36,611 nt of DNA, from positions 1 through 36,611 of the forward strand of contig JAMYWO010000148.1 in assembly GCA_024220525.1 (NCBI GenBank). Reading direction: 5' to 3'. Made by a program: the position numbers and the translations under genes. The DNA comes from Cochliopodium minus (taxonomy: Eukaryota; Discosea; Himatismenida; Cochliopodiidae). Shown here in pieces: positions 20,825 through 32,031 of this stretch (the stretch's first letter is position 1; each line of letters starts with the position of its first letter). Under the pieces are notes generated by a model. It was not told the DNA's origin. It worked only from the letters and a program-made list of their open reading frames with translations, and ran no database searches.

Positions 20825-23067
20825 ATGAATAAACTCACAGAGAATCAACATCTTACAAAGGTAAACCATTAAATTTAGATTTTAACTTTTCTTGTTCTTT
20901 CTGAACTTCTTTGTTTCTTTTATTTTAAAGGCAGTTACTTTGTGGATGAATTGGGTATTTAAAGAGGAAGAAGATTATCATTTCACAGAAAAGAATCTCC
21001 TCCAATTCCTCAAAAATGGGAGAATCTTTTATGAAACATCTTTAAAATTAGAAAATGAGAGAGAAAAATTAGAAAAAATTTTTTTACCACAAAAGAAAAA
21101 ACAAATGAAACATAATTTGGACGTAAAAAATTATTTAACATTGTTTTCAATGCCAATAATATTTTTTTTTTTAAAAGGATGAATTGATTAAGACTGATTA
21201 TTTAAATACATCTGAAAAGTTGTGGAAAATGGGGTACTTAGATGAAAAAACTCTTGAAGAAATGGGAACAGAAGGAATTGAAAAAAAGGACAACAATACT
21301 ACCTTAAATGTTTATTGGAGAGTAAAAATTTGATTTTTTAATTTTTTTTTCAAAAATCAAATTATTTCTTCAAAAAAGATGATGAATCATTTTAAAAATA
21401 AAAATTTTGGTGACAGGTTTGCCAAAGATAATCCTTTTTACAATAGAATGGATGAATACGAGAAGTATTCTTCGGAACTTAAATATTTTATACATTCTCT
21501 TAGCGTGGGATTATCAGGTGTTTTAGATTCGTCATCAAACACAATAACAACTTGTGAATTCGATCCAAACCAAAAAAAGAAAAGTTGCCTGCTTGTACAA
21601 AAAACAAAAGTAAAATATTTTAATAAATAATTTTGAAAAAATTTCTTCATTTTTTATTAAATTTTTTAATATATTTTTTAAATTAATTAAAAAAAAATTT
21701 TTTTAATCAAAAGATTTGGAAGAGTATATATTTTCCAACTATCCTTACAAGATTTGGAGAAGGAATCGATAAGAAGGAAGTGGATTTCGTTGTAAAGTCA
21801 GCGCTCGAACTAAAAAACAACTTTGGGGAAAACACTATTCTCATTTTTACTGAAGCTTACAAGGAGACCAATGACTTTAACGAAATTTATTTCCCTAAGA
21901 GAGTTATAAAGAAAGATTTTGACATATCTATATCAATAGATCAAAACAATCTCTCTTTGCAAGATGCCAATTTAAACGAAATTACAAACAACGGTAAATA
22001 ATTCATTTTTTTTTTTTTAATTTAAAAATAAATTATTTTATTAATTTAAATTTATTTTTAAATTATGTTCTTTATTATTTTCATTTTCATTTTATTTTAT
22101 TATTTTCAAATAATTTGGTTTTATTAAAATTTATATTTTAATTTATTAAACCATTTATTTTTTATTTTTTATTTTTATTTTTATTTTTATTTTTTATTTT
22201 TATTTTCATTTTTATTTTTATTTATTTTTTAATTTTATTTTTATTTTTATACTTATTTTTATTTTTATTTTTATTTTTATTTATTTTTTTTCTTAAATTT
22301 TTCTTTAATTAGGTAAATTAACAGTTCAAGAAGATCAACTGATATTGTTCCATAATGATGTAGAAGTAATCTTTGTCAGCCACCAAAGTTACCCATTGAA
22401 CATTCCAGTATTGATTTCAAAGTGGAAAGAAAAATACCCTGGATTCTCTAGAAATTACTCCTTTTGCAGTGATTTCAACTTGTTGTCCCGTTTAGAACAA
22501 TTTATCAATGAAACTTCCATATATGCTACACATAAAAATTTTTCTGATTTGAACGAAAAAGATGATGTTGAGATTGAAGAAGTCAAAAACCAAATTTGTA
22601 TTAATTTTTAATTGATTCAAATTTTTTATTTAATTTTTATTAAATTCTAAATGAAAAAAAATAATTTTTTTTTTTTTTTAGTCTTCAATAAAGAAATTTC
22701 GGAAAAAGAAGAAGAACAACAAGAAAGGAGAAAAATAGATTTGCCTGACATCTTCCTTGAAACAGATCTTCTCAAAGAACAATCTAATGAAACTGATTTT
22801 CTCTCAGATTGGTCTGTAGAAAAAGAATATTCACTCAAAGAAAAAATTTTTTTGAAAAAAATTGATAAATTGATTTCCAAGAAAAGATTTCAAAAAGATA
22901 ATTTTAAAGAAAGGGAAAATGATCTTTTGTTTTCTCAGGATCAGTTATCAAGGGATCTTCAGAAGTGGGTTCTGAAGTACAACTCTTTGGTAAATGTTCT
23001 TGTTATGTTACTTAACTTTGTCATAATTTCTCTATTATATTTCTATTTTACTTCACCTCAAATATAA
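20825..23067 (+). CDS. Tail-anchored calponin-homology-like protein (copy B), short paralogue
   Basis: Seven exons (20825-20860, 20931-21122, 21178-21321, 21379-21609, 21714-21993, 22313-22597, 22682-23067) sum to 518 codons. The order matches the upstream gene. A divergent CH-like domain covers residues 12-135 (AVTLWMNWVFKEEED, LLQFLKNGRIFYE, LNVYWRMMNHFKNKNFG). The same unrecognised middle region follows (ILTRFGEGIDKKEVD, ENTILIFTEAYKE, EVIFVSHQSYPLNIPVLISK). Then comes a charged stretch much shorter than in copy A, and a C-terminal transmembrane helix (NVLVMLLNFVIISLLYFYF) with five tail residues. Three phase-0 introns in the CH region fall at the same places as in copy A, so this is a tandem duplication. 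The CH motif is weak, so actin binding is doubtful. Probable ER or nuclear-envelope anchor. Confidence 0.8.
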
Positions 23068-23587
23068 AATTAAATAATCAATTTCCTCTTATTCTGCTGA
23101 AATATTTTTTAATTGGTTTTTTTTTTTTCTTTGATATGTGTTCCTCATTTCCAATTTATTTATTTTAATAAATGTGTTTGAATTAATATATTCCCCATAT
23201 AAATATGCGAGATATAGACAGTTCAAAATTTAAATAAAAATTTGATTCAAGTAGAAATGTATCAATTTAAATCTCTTCCATAATTATAAACTCCGATGGA
23301 TTATGTTGGCCTCCCCCTTCCAAAGGATTTCAATGTCACCTTCTTTTTTCTTTTTTATCTTTATACTTTAGAATCCTGTGTAGATATGTAGAGGAATAAA
23401 CCACTGCATAGGTGTTTGGAAAATTGATCTTTTAGATTTATTTTAATAATTTTAAAATTAAAATGAAAAAATGAAAAAATTGAAATTCTTTGATTTAAAT
23501 GTTGAAAGATTCAAGTCAGTTCAAATTCTTTGTTGATGAATTACTTTTGAATTTTTCTTTTTTCACTGAATGAAAAAAAAAAAAAAA
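23068..23587. other. Intergenic spacer
   Basis: This 520-bp region lies between the CH paralogue and the RCC1-like gene. It has a short, less A/T-rich patch around 23270-23400 (CTCCGATGGATTATGTTGGC) but no open frame with splice sites that I can support. It probably holds the promoter of the next gene, which starts after a 13-base A run. Confidence 0.4.
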
Positions 23588-26085
23588 ATGGGGAATTCAA
23601 ATAAGGCAAGTGATAACAATATTAAGATGAATAGACAAATTTTTATAGATGATTTAGAAAGGAATATGATCAATATCAACTATTCATCTTATCCTTCCAT
23701 TTATTATACGCTCAACCATTCTCTATCCTTTACCTTGGATGGAGAAAGATGGTTCATCTACGATAGATATTCGAGGAAAATAAGAGAAATTGAAAATACC
23801 AGTTTTGTGGCGCTTTATAATGGATCAAGCCATCGTAAAAAAAAAAAAAATTTTTTTTTTTTTCAATTTATTGTGATAAAATAAGAAATATTAAATTAAT
23901 AAGCTAAATGATGATAGATGGGAATATCTATCTCAAATCACAAATAACCATACAATAATCCAACAATTCATTCATTATATTAAATCTTTCATTTCTCTGA
24001 AAAATTAAAAAAAAAGATTGTACAGTTTCCAAAGACAGATTATCAGTTAAACACAGAGAAAATAATATTATGGTTGATAGTGAAATAGAGCTGATACAGG
24101 CAGGTTGATCAACTTTTTTTTTTTTTTTTTTTTGAAAATTTTAAAATTATTGAAAAACAAATAGGAGGAGATCAGTGTTGGATAATTACTAAAAATAGAC
24201 AAATTTATTTAATAGGGTCTCATCAAAATACAAATGGAATTATGTAAAAGAATTTTTTATTATTTTTTATTATTTTAATGTATGATTTTTTTCATTTTTT
24301 TGTTTTTATTATTTTTTTTTTTTTTTTATGTTTTCAAAATTTTTTTATTTTCCTTTATTTTTATTTTTTATTTTTATTTTTTCTTTTTAAAGTAAGAATG
24401 ACAAATTAGATTTCGATTTTTCAACAATTAAAGAACTCAAAAATAAAGAAAGGGTAGTATGCATATCTACGGGATTTTATTTCTCAAACTTTCTTTTTTC
24501 AAATGGCGTTGTTCTAGCAATAGGGCAATCCAATAACGAAAATGCCAAAAATTTTGACAGCAGTAAAAATTTTTGCATTTTTATTTTTTATTTTTTATTT
24601 TTATTTTTTTATTTTTTATGTCTAACATTTTATTATTTTATTTTTTTATTTTTTATTTTTTATTTATTATTTAATTTTTTGTGTCTAACATTTTATTATT
24701 TTTTTATGTCTCACATTTTATTATTTTATTTTATTATTTTATTTTTATTTTATTTTTTACATTTTATTTTATTTTTATTTTTAATTTCTTTATTTTTTAA
24801 TTTTTAATTTTTATTTTTTTATTATTTTATTATTGTTTAGTTCATTCCTTTTTTTTATTTTAGGTTGGAGGGTAGTTCAGTGTCCTAAAATGAAAACTAT
24901 TTCTTCTGGATCTAATCATACCATTGGAATAAGTTTTGAAAATGAATTGGTGATTTGGGGTGGACAATCTAATCAATTTTCCAATGGAAATCCTGGTTTA
25001 GTCGTACCAATATTTTTAAAATTATATTGTTTAAAATAATTATTTTTTATTTACTTTTTTTAAATAAAATATTTATTTTTTATCAACTTTTTTTAACATA
25101 ATTTTATTTTTATTTTTATTTTTTAAATAAAATATTAATTTTTTTTTTCAAATTTCTAAAATGATTTTGTTTTTTCAAAAAAAAAAATAAATTTTTTATT
25201 TCAACTTTTTAAATTTTTTTATTGTTTTTTTTTAAATTTTACATGATATTGTTTGTTTTTTTAAAATTTTACATAAAATTTTTTTATTTTTATAAAACCA
25301 ATTTTTTTTTTTTAAAAGAAAATAAAAAAAGAACTGGATAAAAAATGGATTGTTGCTTCAGCAGGAGGATTCTACTCAATAGCACTCAATCAAGAAGGTC
25401 TTTATTTTTTTGCAAGTCAACCCACTCTCATAAAAAGAAATTCTCAAATTAAACTAGAACGCATAGAACCCTCCAAACAAATTTATATTGTCAATGATAT
25501 CGACTGCTCTCAAATTACCAGAATTGTAACAACTTATTCTTCTGCCTTTATTTTTTTTCAAAAAGATGATCCTGTCATTGTAATTAATTTTTAATTTTAA
25601 TTTTTTTTAAAAAAAATATGAATTTTACTTTGAAAAAAAGAAGAATGTATTTTACAATTAAATATTTTTCATATTAATTTATTTTTACAATTAAATTAAA
25701 AAAAATGAAAAAAGAAAAAAATGAAAAAAAAAATTTTTAATTCAAAATTTTGAATTTCTAATTAATATTAATTTATTTCATAATTTTTTTTTTGTTCTAT
25801 TATTTTAAGGTTTCAGTCGGAGATTATACTGATTATCACGTTTTGGAATCTATCACAGAACTAGCTTCTAAAAATAAATTGATCATGCCCATAAGTGGAA
25901 ATGGAGGGATGAACATACTATGGAACAAAGAAAATCATTTTAGATGGAGCGATTATTTCAAAAACATTGTTTTTATTGTTTTGTTATCTTTTAAATGGGT
26001 GAACCACAAAAAAACTTTACCTTCTGTGTTTCCTCGTGTTCTCATCTTTGAAATCATCCAATTTTTGTCATCAGAATATCATTAA
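23588..26085 (+). CDS. RCC1-like repeat protein with predicted N-myristoylation site
   Basis: Seven exons (23588-23834, 24017-24103, 24165-24243, 24393-24562, 24864-25000, 25319-25579, 25810-26085) join in frame to about 418 residues. The fifth exon could equally end three bases later. Degenerate RCC1/beta-propeller repeats are visible: DQCWIITKNRQIYLIGSHQN, VVCISTGFYFSNFLFSNGVV followed by LAIGQSN, MKTISSGSNHTIGISFENEL followed by VIWGGQSN, and WIVASAGGFYSIALNQEGLY. RCC1 propellers act as exchange factors or protein-binding platforms. No catalytic assignment is possible here. The chosen start, at the second ATG after an A run, gives MGNSNKASD, a good N-myristoylation context. The C-terminus (LPSVFPRVLIFEIIQFLS) resembles an F-box or SOCS-box helix pair. 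Introns are long T-rich tracts. Confidence 0.78.
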
Positions 26086-26328
26086 AATTAATTAAAGAAG
26101 ATAATTCAAAATTTTTTTTAACATTTCATCAATGAGAACTGTTTTTTTTTATTTTTTAAAATTTAATTTTTTACATTTCACTGAATATATAAAAAATAAA
26201 AAAACCTTGAATCAAAAGTTTGAAAAGATTGAAAGTTTATTAATCCCCTTTCTAATTTTCTTTTTTTTTGCTTCTTTATTCATTAATTTAAAAAATATAA
26301 AAAAATTGGCTCAAATATTGAAAAAGAG

Positions 26329-28177
26329 ATGGACTTTGAAAGGAAGATACAAGAATATAAAAAATCGCTTCCATCATCTCACTTTGAAAAACTCCCCAAG
26401 AATGTTCTATCTATCATCTTCTCCTACATAAGTGTCAAAGATATCTCCATCATGTGGAGAACCAACAAATTTTTTTTTTCCATCATTTATGATTCCATTT
26501 TCTCAACTATAATATGGAAGAATGTATGTGAAAGGGAATTGGATATAGAGCAAAAGGGTTTAAAATATTTAAAATTTTTTTTTATATTTCGGCGAATATT
26601 CATAATTTTATTTATTATCCTTTCAATGAATCTTATATCTTTTTTTTAATCACTTATAGTGCAATTGGATGAGATATTGGATGATTATCTTGAAAATATA
26701 CATTTGCGGGAGTATGAATCGAAGATGAATAGATATTGCCTTTTTTATAAACATTTCATGTTGATAGAATGGGATCCCAATTTGACGTAAATTAATAAAA
26801 TTAATAAAATTAATAAAATTAATAAAATTAATAAAATAAATGAAATTAATAAAATAAATAAAATAAATAAAATAAATAAAATTAATAATATTAATAAAAT
26901 AAATAAATAAATAAATAACTTTATAAATCAAAAAAAAAAAAAAAGAGGAAATCATATTTTATTGTCTGATGACAGAAAACAAGCATCAAGAAGTAAAAAG
27001 TTTTTTTAATATTTCATTTTTAATTTTTTTTAAAAAAAATTTTTAATATTTTTTTTTTTTTAGGAAACCACAACTGGAGTGTTTCATTAACAAAACAATT
27101 TTTCAAATCAGGAGTTCATTTTCTTGAATTAGAAGGTATTTTTATTTTTTTAATATAAATTTAATAATATTTTATTTTGTTTTTATTTTAATATTTTTTA
27201 AAATTAGTCACAGAAATAAGTCGTAAAAAAATTTCTTTTTTTATTTTTTTTTATTTTTTTTATTTTTTTAAATTTTTTGTGAAGAGGCGAGATTTATTTA
27301 TGTTGGGGTTGCCCTAAATCCAAGTGTAGAATATTATGAAATCCATCATGCTTTGCCTGTAAAAAAATAATCAAAAAAAATTAAATCAAAAAAACAAAAA
27401 ATTATTACTTATGTATATTTTAAAATAAAAAATAGGAAGATTATTTAACAAGGTCCGTTGGTAATATATTAAAAAAAAATTAAAAGAGAAAATAGATCAT
27501 AAATGAATACTTCAAAACAAAAAATAGATTAAAACAAAAAATGAAAAAATAGTTCAAAATAAAAATTATTCCAAAAATAACAATAAACAAACCAAAATTG
27601 AAAAAATAAAAAAATAAATATAATTTGATCAAAATAAAATTTTAAAAAAAATTCTGACAATTTAAAATTAAAAAAAATATATACTTATTTTAAAAAATAT
27701 AAAACTTAAAAAAAATATGGAAATTTGATTAGACATGTCCAAATATTACAACTTTGTTAGCGGATATAAAATGTTTACTAACCAATTTTAAACTGTTGTA
27801 ATATTTTTGGACATCTCTAAAATTTGATAAAAAATTTTTAAAAAAAAATAGGGTACAGAATAAAAGGATTGGATAAATTAGAAAAGACGCCAAATAACGA
27901 ACCAAAAAATCCGATTTTATTGATCAGAGACAAAATAGGAGTGGTGATGGATATGGATAACTTCATGATGGGGATCACTCACAACAAGAAGTGGATGGGT
28001 TGGTTCTTTGATCTGAGATACTTCAAAGGGCGTTCCCTCCATTTCATGTGTTGTCTTGCTAATTCCGCTTCTTTGAGGATTGACAAGTATTTGTGTGGTG
28101 ATCGGGCCATTTCTGGTTACATCAATCTTTTTAATGGAGATCTTTTTGATTTTTCCAAATTAAGAGGAATTAAATAA
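26329..28177 (+). CDS. F-box and SPRY domain protein
   Basis: Eight exons (26329-26557, 26660-26786, 26946-26992, 27064-27135, 27208-27222, 27285-27358, 27436-27460, 27852-28177) sum to 305 codons. An F-box covers residues 19-75: FEKLPKNVLSIIFSYISVKD, IIWKNVCEREL. A SPRY/B30.2 domain fills residues 125-300: ILLSDDRKQASR, HNWSVSLTKQFFKSGVHFLE, ARFIYVGVALNPSVE, GYRIKGLDK, DKIGVVMDMDN. F-box/SPRY proteins such as FBXO45 recruit substrates through SPRY to an SCF-type ubiquitin ligase. Orthology is not claimed. Exons of 15 and 25 bp encode internal SPRY strands. The long intron 27461-27851 hosts an inverted-repeat element. The first donor (G|GTTTAA) is non-consensus. Confidence 0.85.
26784..26922. 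repeat. A/T simple repeat (AATTAATAAA-type) in an intron
   Basis: About a dozen imperfect AATTAATAAA/AAATAAATAA units fill the second intron of the F-box/SPRY gene, beginning right after its donor site. Confidence 0.7.
27730..27819 (+). mobile_element. 90-bp MITE-like element, copy 4, in an F-box/SPRY intron
   Basis: The element runs from TAGACATGTCCAAATATTAC to TATTTTTGGACATCTCTA and is flanked by perfect 9-bp repeats AAATTTGAT (27721-27729 and 27820-27828). It is nearly identical to copy 3 over the left 50 bp. It sits 32 bp before the acceptor of the last F-box/SPRY exon. Confidence 0.93.
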
Positions 28178-28447
28178 AAGAAATAATTGTTTTTATACTT
28201 TGTTTTTTTATTTTATTTTTTATTTTTTATTTCAAATTTCAAATTTCAAAATTCAAATTTTTTAATATTTATTTTTTATTTTATTATTCAAATTATTAAC
28301 ATTATATCTTGTAGAAAATTTTAATCCTTTTCATTTACAATAAGTACTTCCCCTCCTAATTTATCTACCGTATTCACTCAAAAATATATTTTATTATTTT
28401 ATAGATTTGAGACAAAAAAAAAAAAATAGAAAAGATATTGACAAGAT

Positions 28448-29750
28448 ATGGAATATAATTGTGAGATTCATTTATGTTGTTTATTGATGGAAGCAATTAA
28501 TTTTATTTGAAACTTATATTTTATATAGTGAAAAAAAATATTGTTTTAGATTGGGAAACCATTCAATCCATTCCATGCATATCTTCGATAGGGCATATAT
28601 CTTTCGGAATAAACGATGAAAGTAACAGATATCCTTTTCCATATTCGAAAAAGGCCTTCATTAAAAATCAAATAAAAATGAAATATATTCTTGAGATTTA
28701 TTCATTCATAAACTCATTTTGCATCTATCCATTTCATATTCAAAAAAAAATATAAAGGAGAAAAATAATATATGAAATATATATTCAATTTTATTTATTT
28801 AATTCAATTTTTTGTTTTAAATTGATTTTTTACTTTTATCATCCTTTTTGCTTCTAATAGATAAGTTGATTTATTGGGGTTACGGAAGTAACGGCAGCGT
28901 TATAAAAGAGCTAGAAAATGAGGTAGTGGCGATCACCGTAGGTTACGAAAAAGCATACATCGTAACACTATCGAACATACTCTACATCTACGTTTTTGAG
29001 TAAAAAAAAAATATTTTGCAACATTTTATAATTTATTTATTTTTTTTTTTTTTTATTTTTTTTGTTACATTTTTCTATTTTTGATTATTTTTATTTGTTT
29101 TTCTTTTTTTTGATTTTATTAATCTTTTCAATGTTTTTTTATTCTTTTTGTTAATTGTTTGGTTTATTTTTTTCTTTTTGCTCTCTTGTTGAATTTGATA
29201 TATTTTTATTCAATTCATTTTTATTTCGTTTAATTTTTGAGATGTTATAAATATCCGCTAACAAAGTTATAAAATTTGGACATGTCCAATTTAATTTTTT
29301 ATTTTTTATTTTTTATTTTTAACCTATTCAATATTTTTTGATTTATTTTTAATTTTTTATTTAATCTTTGTAATTATTTATTATTTGTTTTCATTTTATT
29401 CTTTTTAAAAAGATTTTTAAACGATTTTTTAAATTCTTAATCTGGATTTTTTTGAAAAAAAGGGAGGGGGTTACCAAGATATTAGAACCAAAGGAGAAAA
29501 TAAAATCGGTGCATTATTGCAATAAAGATTTATCTTTTTTAATCTGCGAAGGAGAAGTGTACACGATTCTTCCTGATCAATTTCCTTTCAAAAATCTTTA
29601 TTTTAAAGATAGAAATATCAATGTCATTGCTTTCTGTAGAGTTGACGAATCTGTTTTATTTGCTTCTTTAAATAATTTGTATTTTTATTTTATTATTTAT
29701 TTTTTATTTTTTTATTTTTTTATTTTCATTTTATTTCATTGTTATTTTTA

Positions 29751-29781
<31 letters not shown>

Positions 29782-31967
29782 TTTATTTTTATTTATTTTT
29801 TATTTTTTATTTATTATTTTTATTATTTATTTAATAAAGTTTTTTTATAAAAAAAATTTATATTTGTTTCATTTTTATTAATTATTTTTTAATTTTTTAA
29901 TTAAATTTATTTTTCAATTTATTTTTTTTTTTTAATTTAATAACAAATTTTTTATTGATTTTTAAATTATTTTTTAAAAGCAACAAAGAGGATGATAAAT
30001 TTACGTTAATAAAAAGACTTCATTGAATGAATGTAACTTATTGGACCTGCAGTCATGTTGCAATAGAAGAAGATGTGAGGGTCATAAACATTTTCTAGTA
30101 CTGGGAATGCTGTCTTTTTCCATTTAAGTAAATATAAATATAAACAATTAAAATAAAAAAAAAAAAAAAAATAATAAAAAATAAAACAAAAATTTAAAAA
30201 TAAAATAAGAAACAAAAAAGAAATAAAAATAATATAAAAATAAAAATAAATAAAAAATTTTTAAACAATAAAAAAATAAAAATAAAAAATAAAAATAAAA
30301 ATAAAATAAAATAAAAATATTTAAAATTTGTTAATAAGGCAATGGTAAACTGATTTCTTATGGTTCCAATCATAACGGCTCCACTGGTAGATTGTCAATC
30401 AACTTTATGACTATGCAAATGGGAGAACTTTGAAGATCAAATCGTTATTTCTGCTGCTTCGTTGTACTATGGGACCATTTTGAATTGCAAACTGATAATA
30501 AATGTTTGTTGTATGGATTTGATATAATTCAAATGGGTAAAATAAAAATAAAAATTAAAAAAATTATTTTTTATTTAATATTTAATATTTCCGATTTTAA
30601 ACAATTTTTAAAGGAAATGGGTTTGGGGGATGGTCAGAGAGATACAGTGCGCACTCCAATAAAGCTCCAATACAATGAAAACAAGTTGTTGGAATGTACA
30701 GGTTATTTTCATGTTCAATTAGTTGAAGCAAAAATGGGGAAAGATCAGTAATAGGATGGGATTCAACTCCAGGTTTGTTTGAAATTGATTTATTTTTTTA
30801 AATTTATTTTACTTTAAATTTTAAAGAGAACAAACTTGTCCTTTGTCTTTNAGACAAAAACAAAGAAATAGATAATGAAATAAAAAAAGAAATAAATAAA
30901 GAAATAAATAAAGAAATAAATAAAGAAATAAATAAAGAAATAAATAAAGAAACAAATAAAGAAACAAATAAAGAAACAAACAATGGAGAAACAGACAAAG
31001 GGGAGGATGTTAAAGGAAAGAATTTTAAAAACAAAAATTTGAAAGGAATTAGAGTAATAGATATGGACGAAGGCAATGACGAAAATTCGGTGGAGGAAAA
31101 TGAAGGAGCGACCATGTCGGAGTTAAGATCAACAGAAGAATTAAGATCCACTGAAGAAATAGCCAGTGATGATAATTCTACAGAGGAAATTGATTTTAAC
31201 TTCCTCCCCAATAAAATAATAAGAAAAAAAATTTATTTGGACAGATCCAACTCCTCCACCATGTCCAATTTTTCCCTTTTGTTTGAAAAGTACAACCCCT
31301 CCTCTTCCCTTTTTTTCGATTTGGGCAGTTCTTTGGAAGATTCTGATTTCATCATAAAAATTTCCAACAACACTTCAAAGTTTCATTGGGAAGAAATATC
31401 TCAAAGATTAAAAGATATGCGTTCTTGTAACTTTTTTTTCTTTTTTTTTACTTTTTATTTTTATTTTCATTTTTTCTTTTTTCTTTTTTTTTACTTTTTA
31501 TTTTATTTTTATTTTTTCTTATTTTTTATTAAAATTTATTTTATTTTTCATTTTTTTATTTTTTTATTTTATTTTTCATTTTTTTATTTTTTTATTTTTA
31601 TTTTTATTTTCATTTTTTGATTTTATTTATTTTATTTTTATTTTTGTTAAAATTTATTTTATTTTTATTTTTTATTTTTTTTTATTGTTTAGCTTCTTTT
31701 TCTCCAATATTGATTGCTAAGGGGGTAAAACTCCCAATTAAAGATAAATACGAGGACATCCCTAACATGGAGGTGTGGAAACAAAAGAATTCGACAAGGA
31801 TAGAGAAAAGGAATGTCGTAAAACAAAACCCACTTATGGATTTATCTCTTCAGTTTTTTTGGTTTGTTGTTAATTTTAACGAAAGCTTAAAAGATGATCT
31901 TGAAAACAAAAGTGCTTTCATTTCCCTTCATAATTTTTTATTGGATTATTTCAATTTTAAGGTTTAA
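28448..31967 (+). CDS. RCC1-like repeat protein with BTB-like C-terminus; middle exons disrupted
   Basis: Exons I can join: 28448-28460, 28529-28621, 28861-28999, 29463-29678, 29981-30127, 30339-30536, 30614-30772, 30827-31426, 31693-31967. The first four and last two keep the frame. RCC1 repeats are clear: GHISFGINDENKLIYWGYGS, VVAITVGYEKAYIVTLSNIL, LSNGKLISYGSNHNGSTGRL, LGDGQRDTVRTPIKLQ. An acidic linker with eight EINK/ETNK-type repeats follows. The C-terminal part (LEDSDFIIKIS, HWEEISQRLKDMRSSSFSPI) resembles a degenerate BTB domain, which would give the known RCC1-BTB layout. Exons between 29981 and 30772 carry one in-frame TGA and about five single-base frame changes. Either the gene is a recent pseudogene or this stretch is badly sequenced; an N at 30851 is nearby. 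The intron 29000-29462 contains the deleted MITE copy. Confidence 0.6.
29237..29288 (-). mobile_element. Internally deleted 52-bp MITE copy 5, in an RCC1-gene intron
   Basis: It keeps one end (TATCCGCTAACAAAGTTATA to TTTGGACATGTCCA) and only about nine bases of the other (TTGAGATGT), having lost about 38 internal bp. Flanks GTTTAATTT (29228-29236) and ATTTAATTT (29289-29297) match at 8 of 9 positions, so the copy is bounded by its target duplication. It was therefore deleted within the element rather than truncated. Confidence 0.8.
29981..30772 (+). pseudogene. Disrupted exons of the RCC1/BTB-like gene
   Basis: Three consecutive exons still read as RCC1 repeats only if the frame is changed: a TGA at 30024-30026 after KRLH, a shift near 30096 (VINIF to STGNAVFFHL), a shift near 30429 (MQMGEL to DQIVISAASLYYGTIL), a shift near 30490 (to TDNKCLLYGFDIIQM), a shift near 30622 (GN to GLGDGQRD) and a shift near 30733 (VEAK to NGERSVIGWDSTP). 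Splice sites around them are intact. No other gene in the window shows even one such break. Confidence 0.6.
30889..30984 (+). repeat. Coding 12-bp tandem repeat, 8 copies (Glu-Ile/Thr-Asn-Lys)
   Basis: Eight head-to-tail copies of a 12-bp unit (GAAATAAATAAA, later GAAACAAATAAA) lie in an open exon and encode EINK five times, ETNK twice and ETNN. The linker joins the RCC1 repeats to the acidic, BTB-like part. Unit length divisible by three means copy-number changes keep the frame. Confidence 0.85.
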
Positions 31968-32031
31968 AAAAAAAAAAAAAATTAAAGAATTGTATTAAAC
32001 TCATTGAATTTGCTCAAAACATACATACTTT

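Noticed and set aside
30006-30215. Minus-strand frame with FPVLENVYDPHIFFYCNM
   Set aside because: It looks protein-like, but the plus strand fits the RCC1 repeats before and after, with matching splice sites. I saw no minus-strand partner exons.
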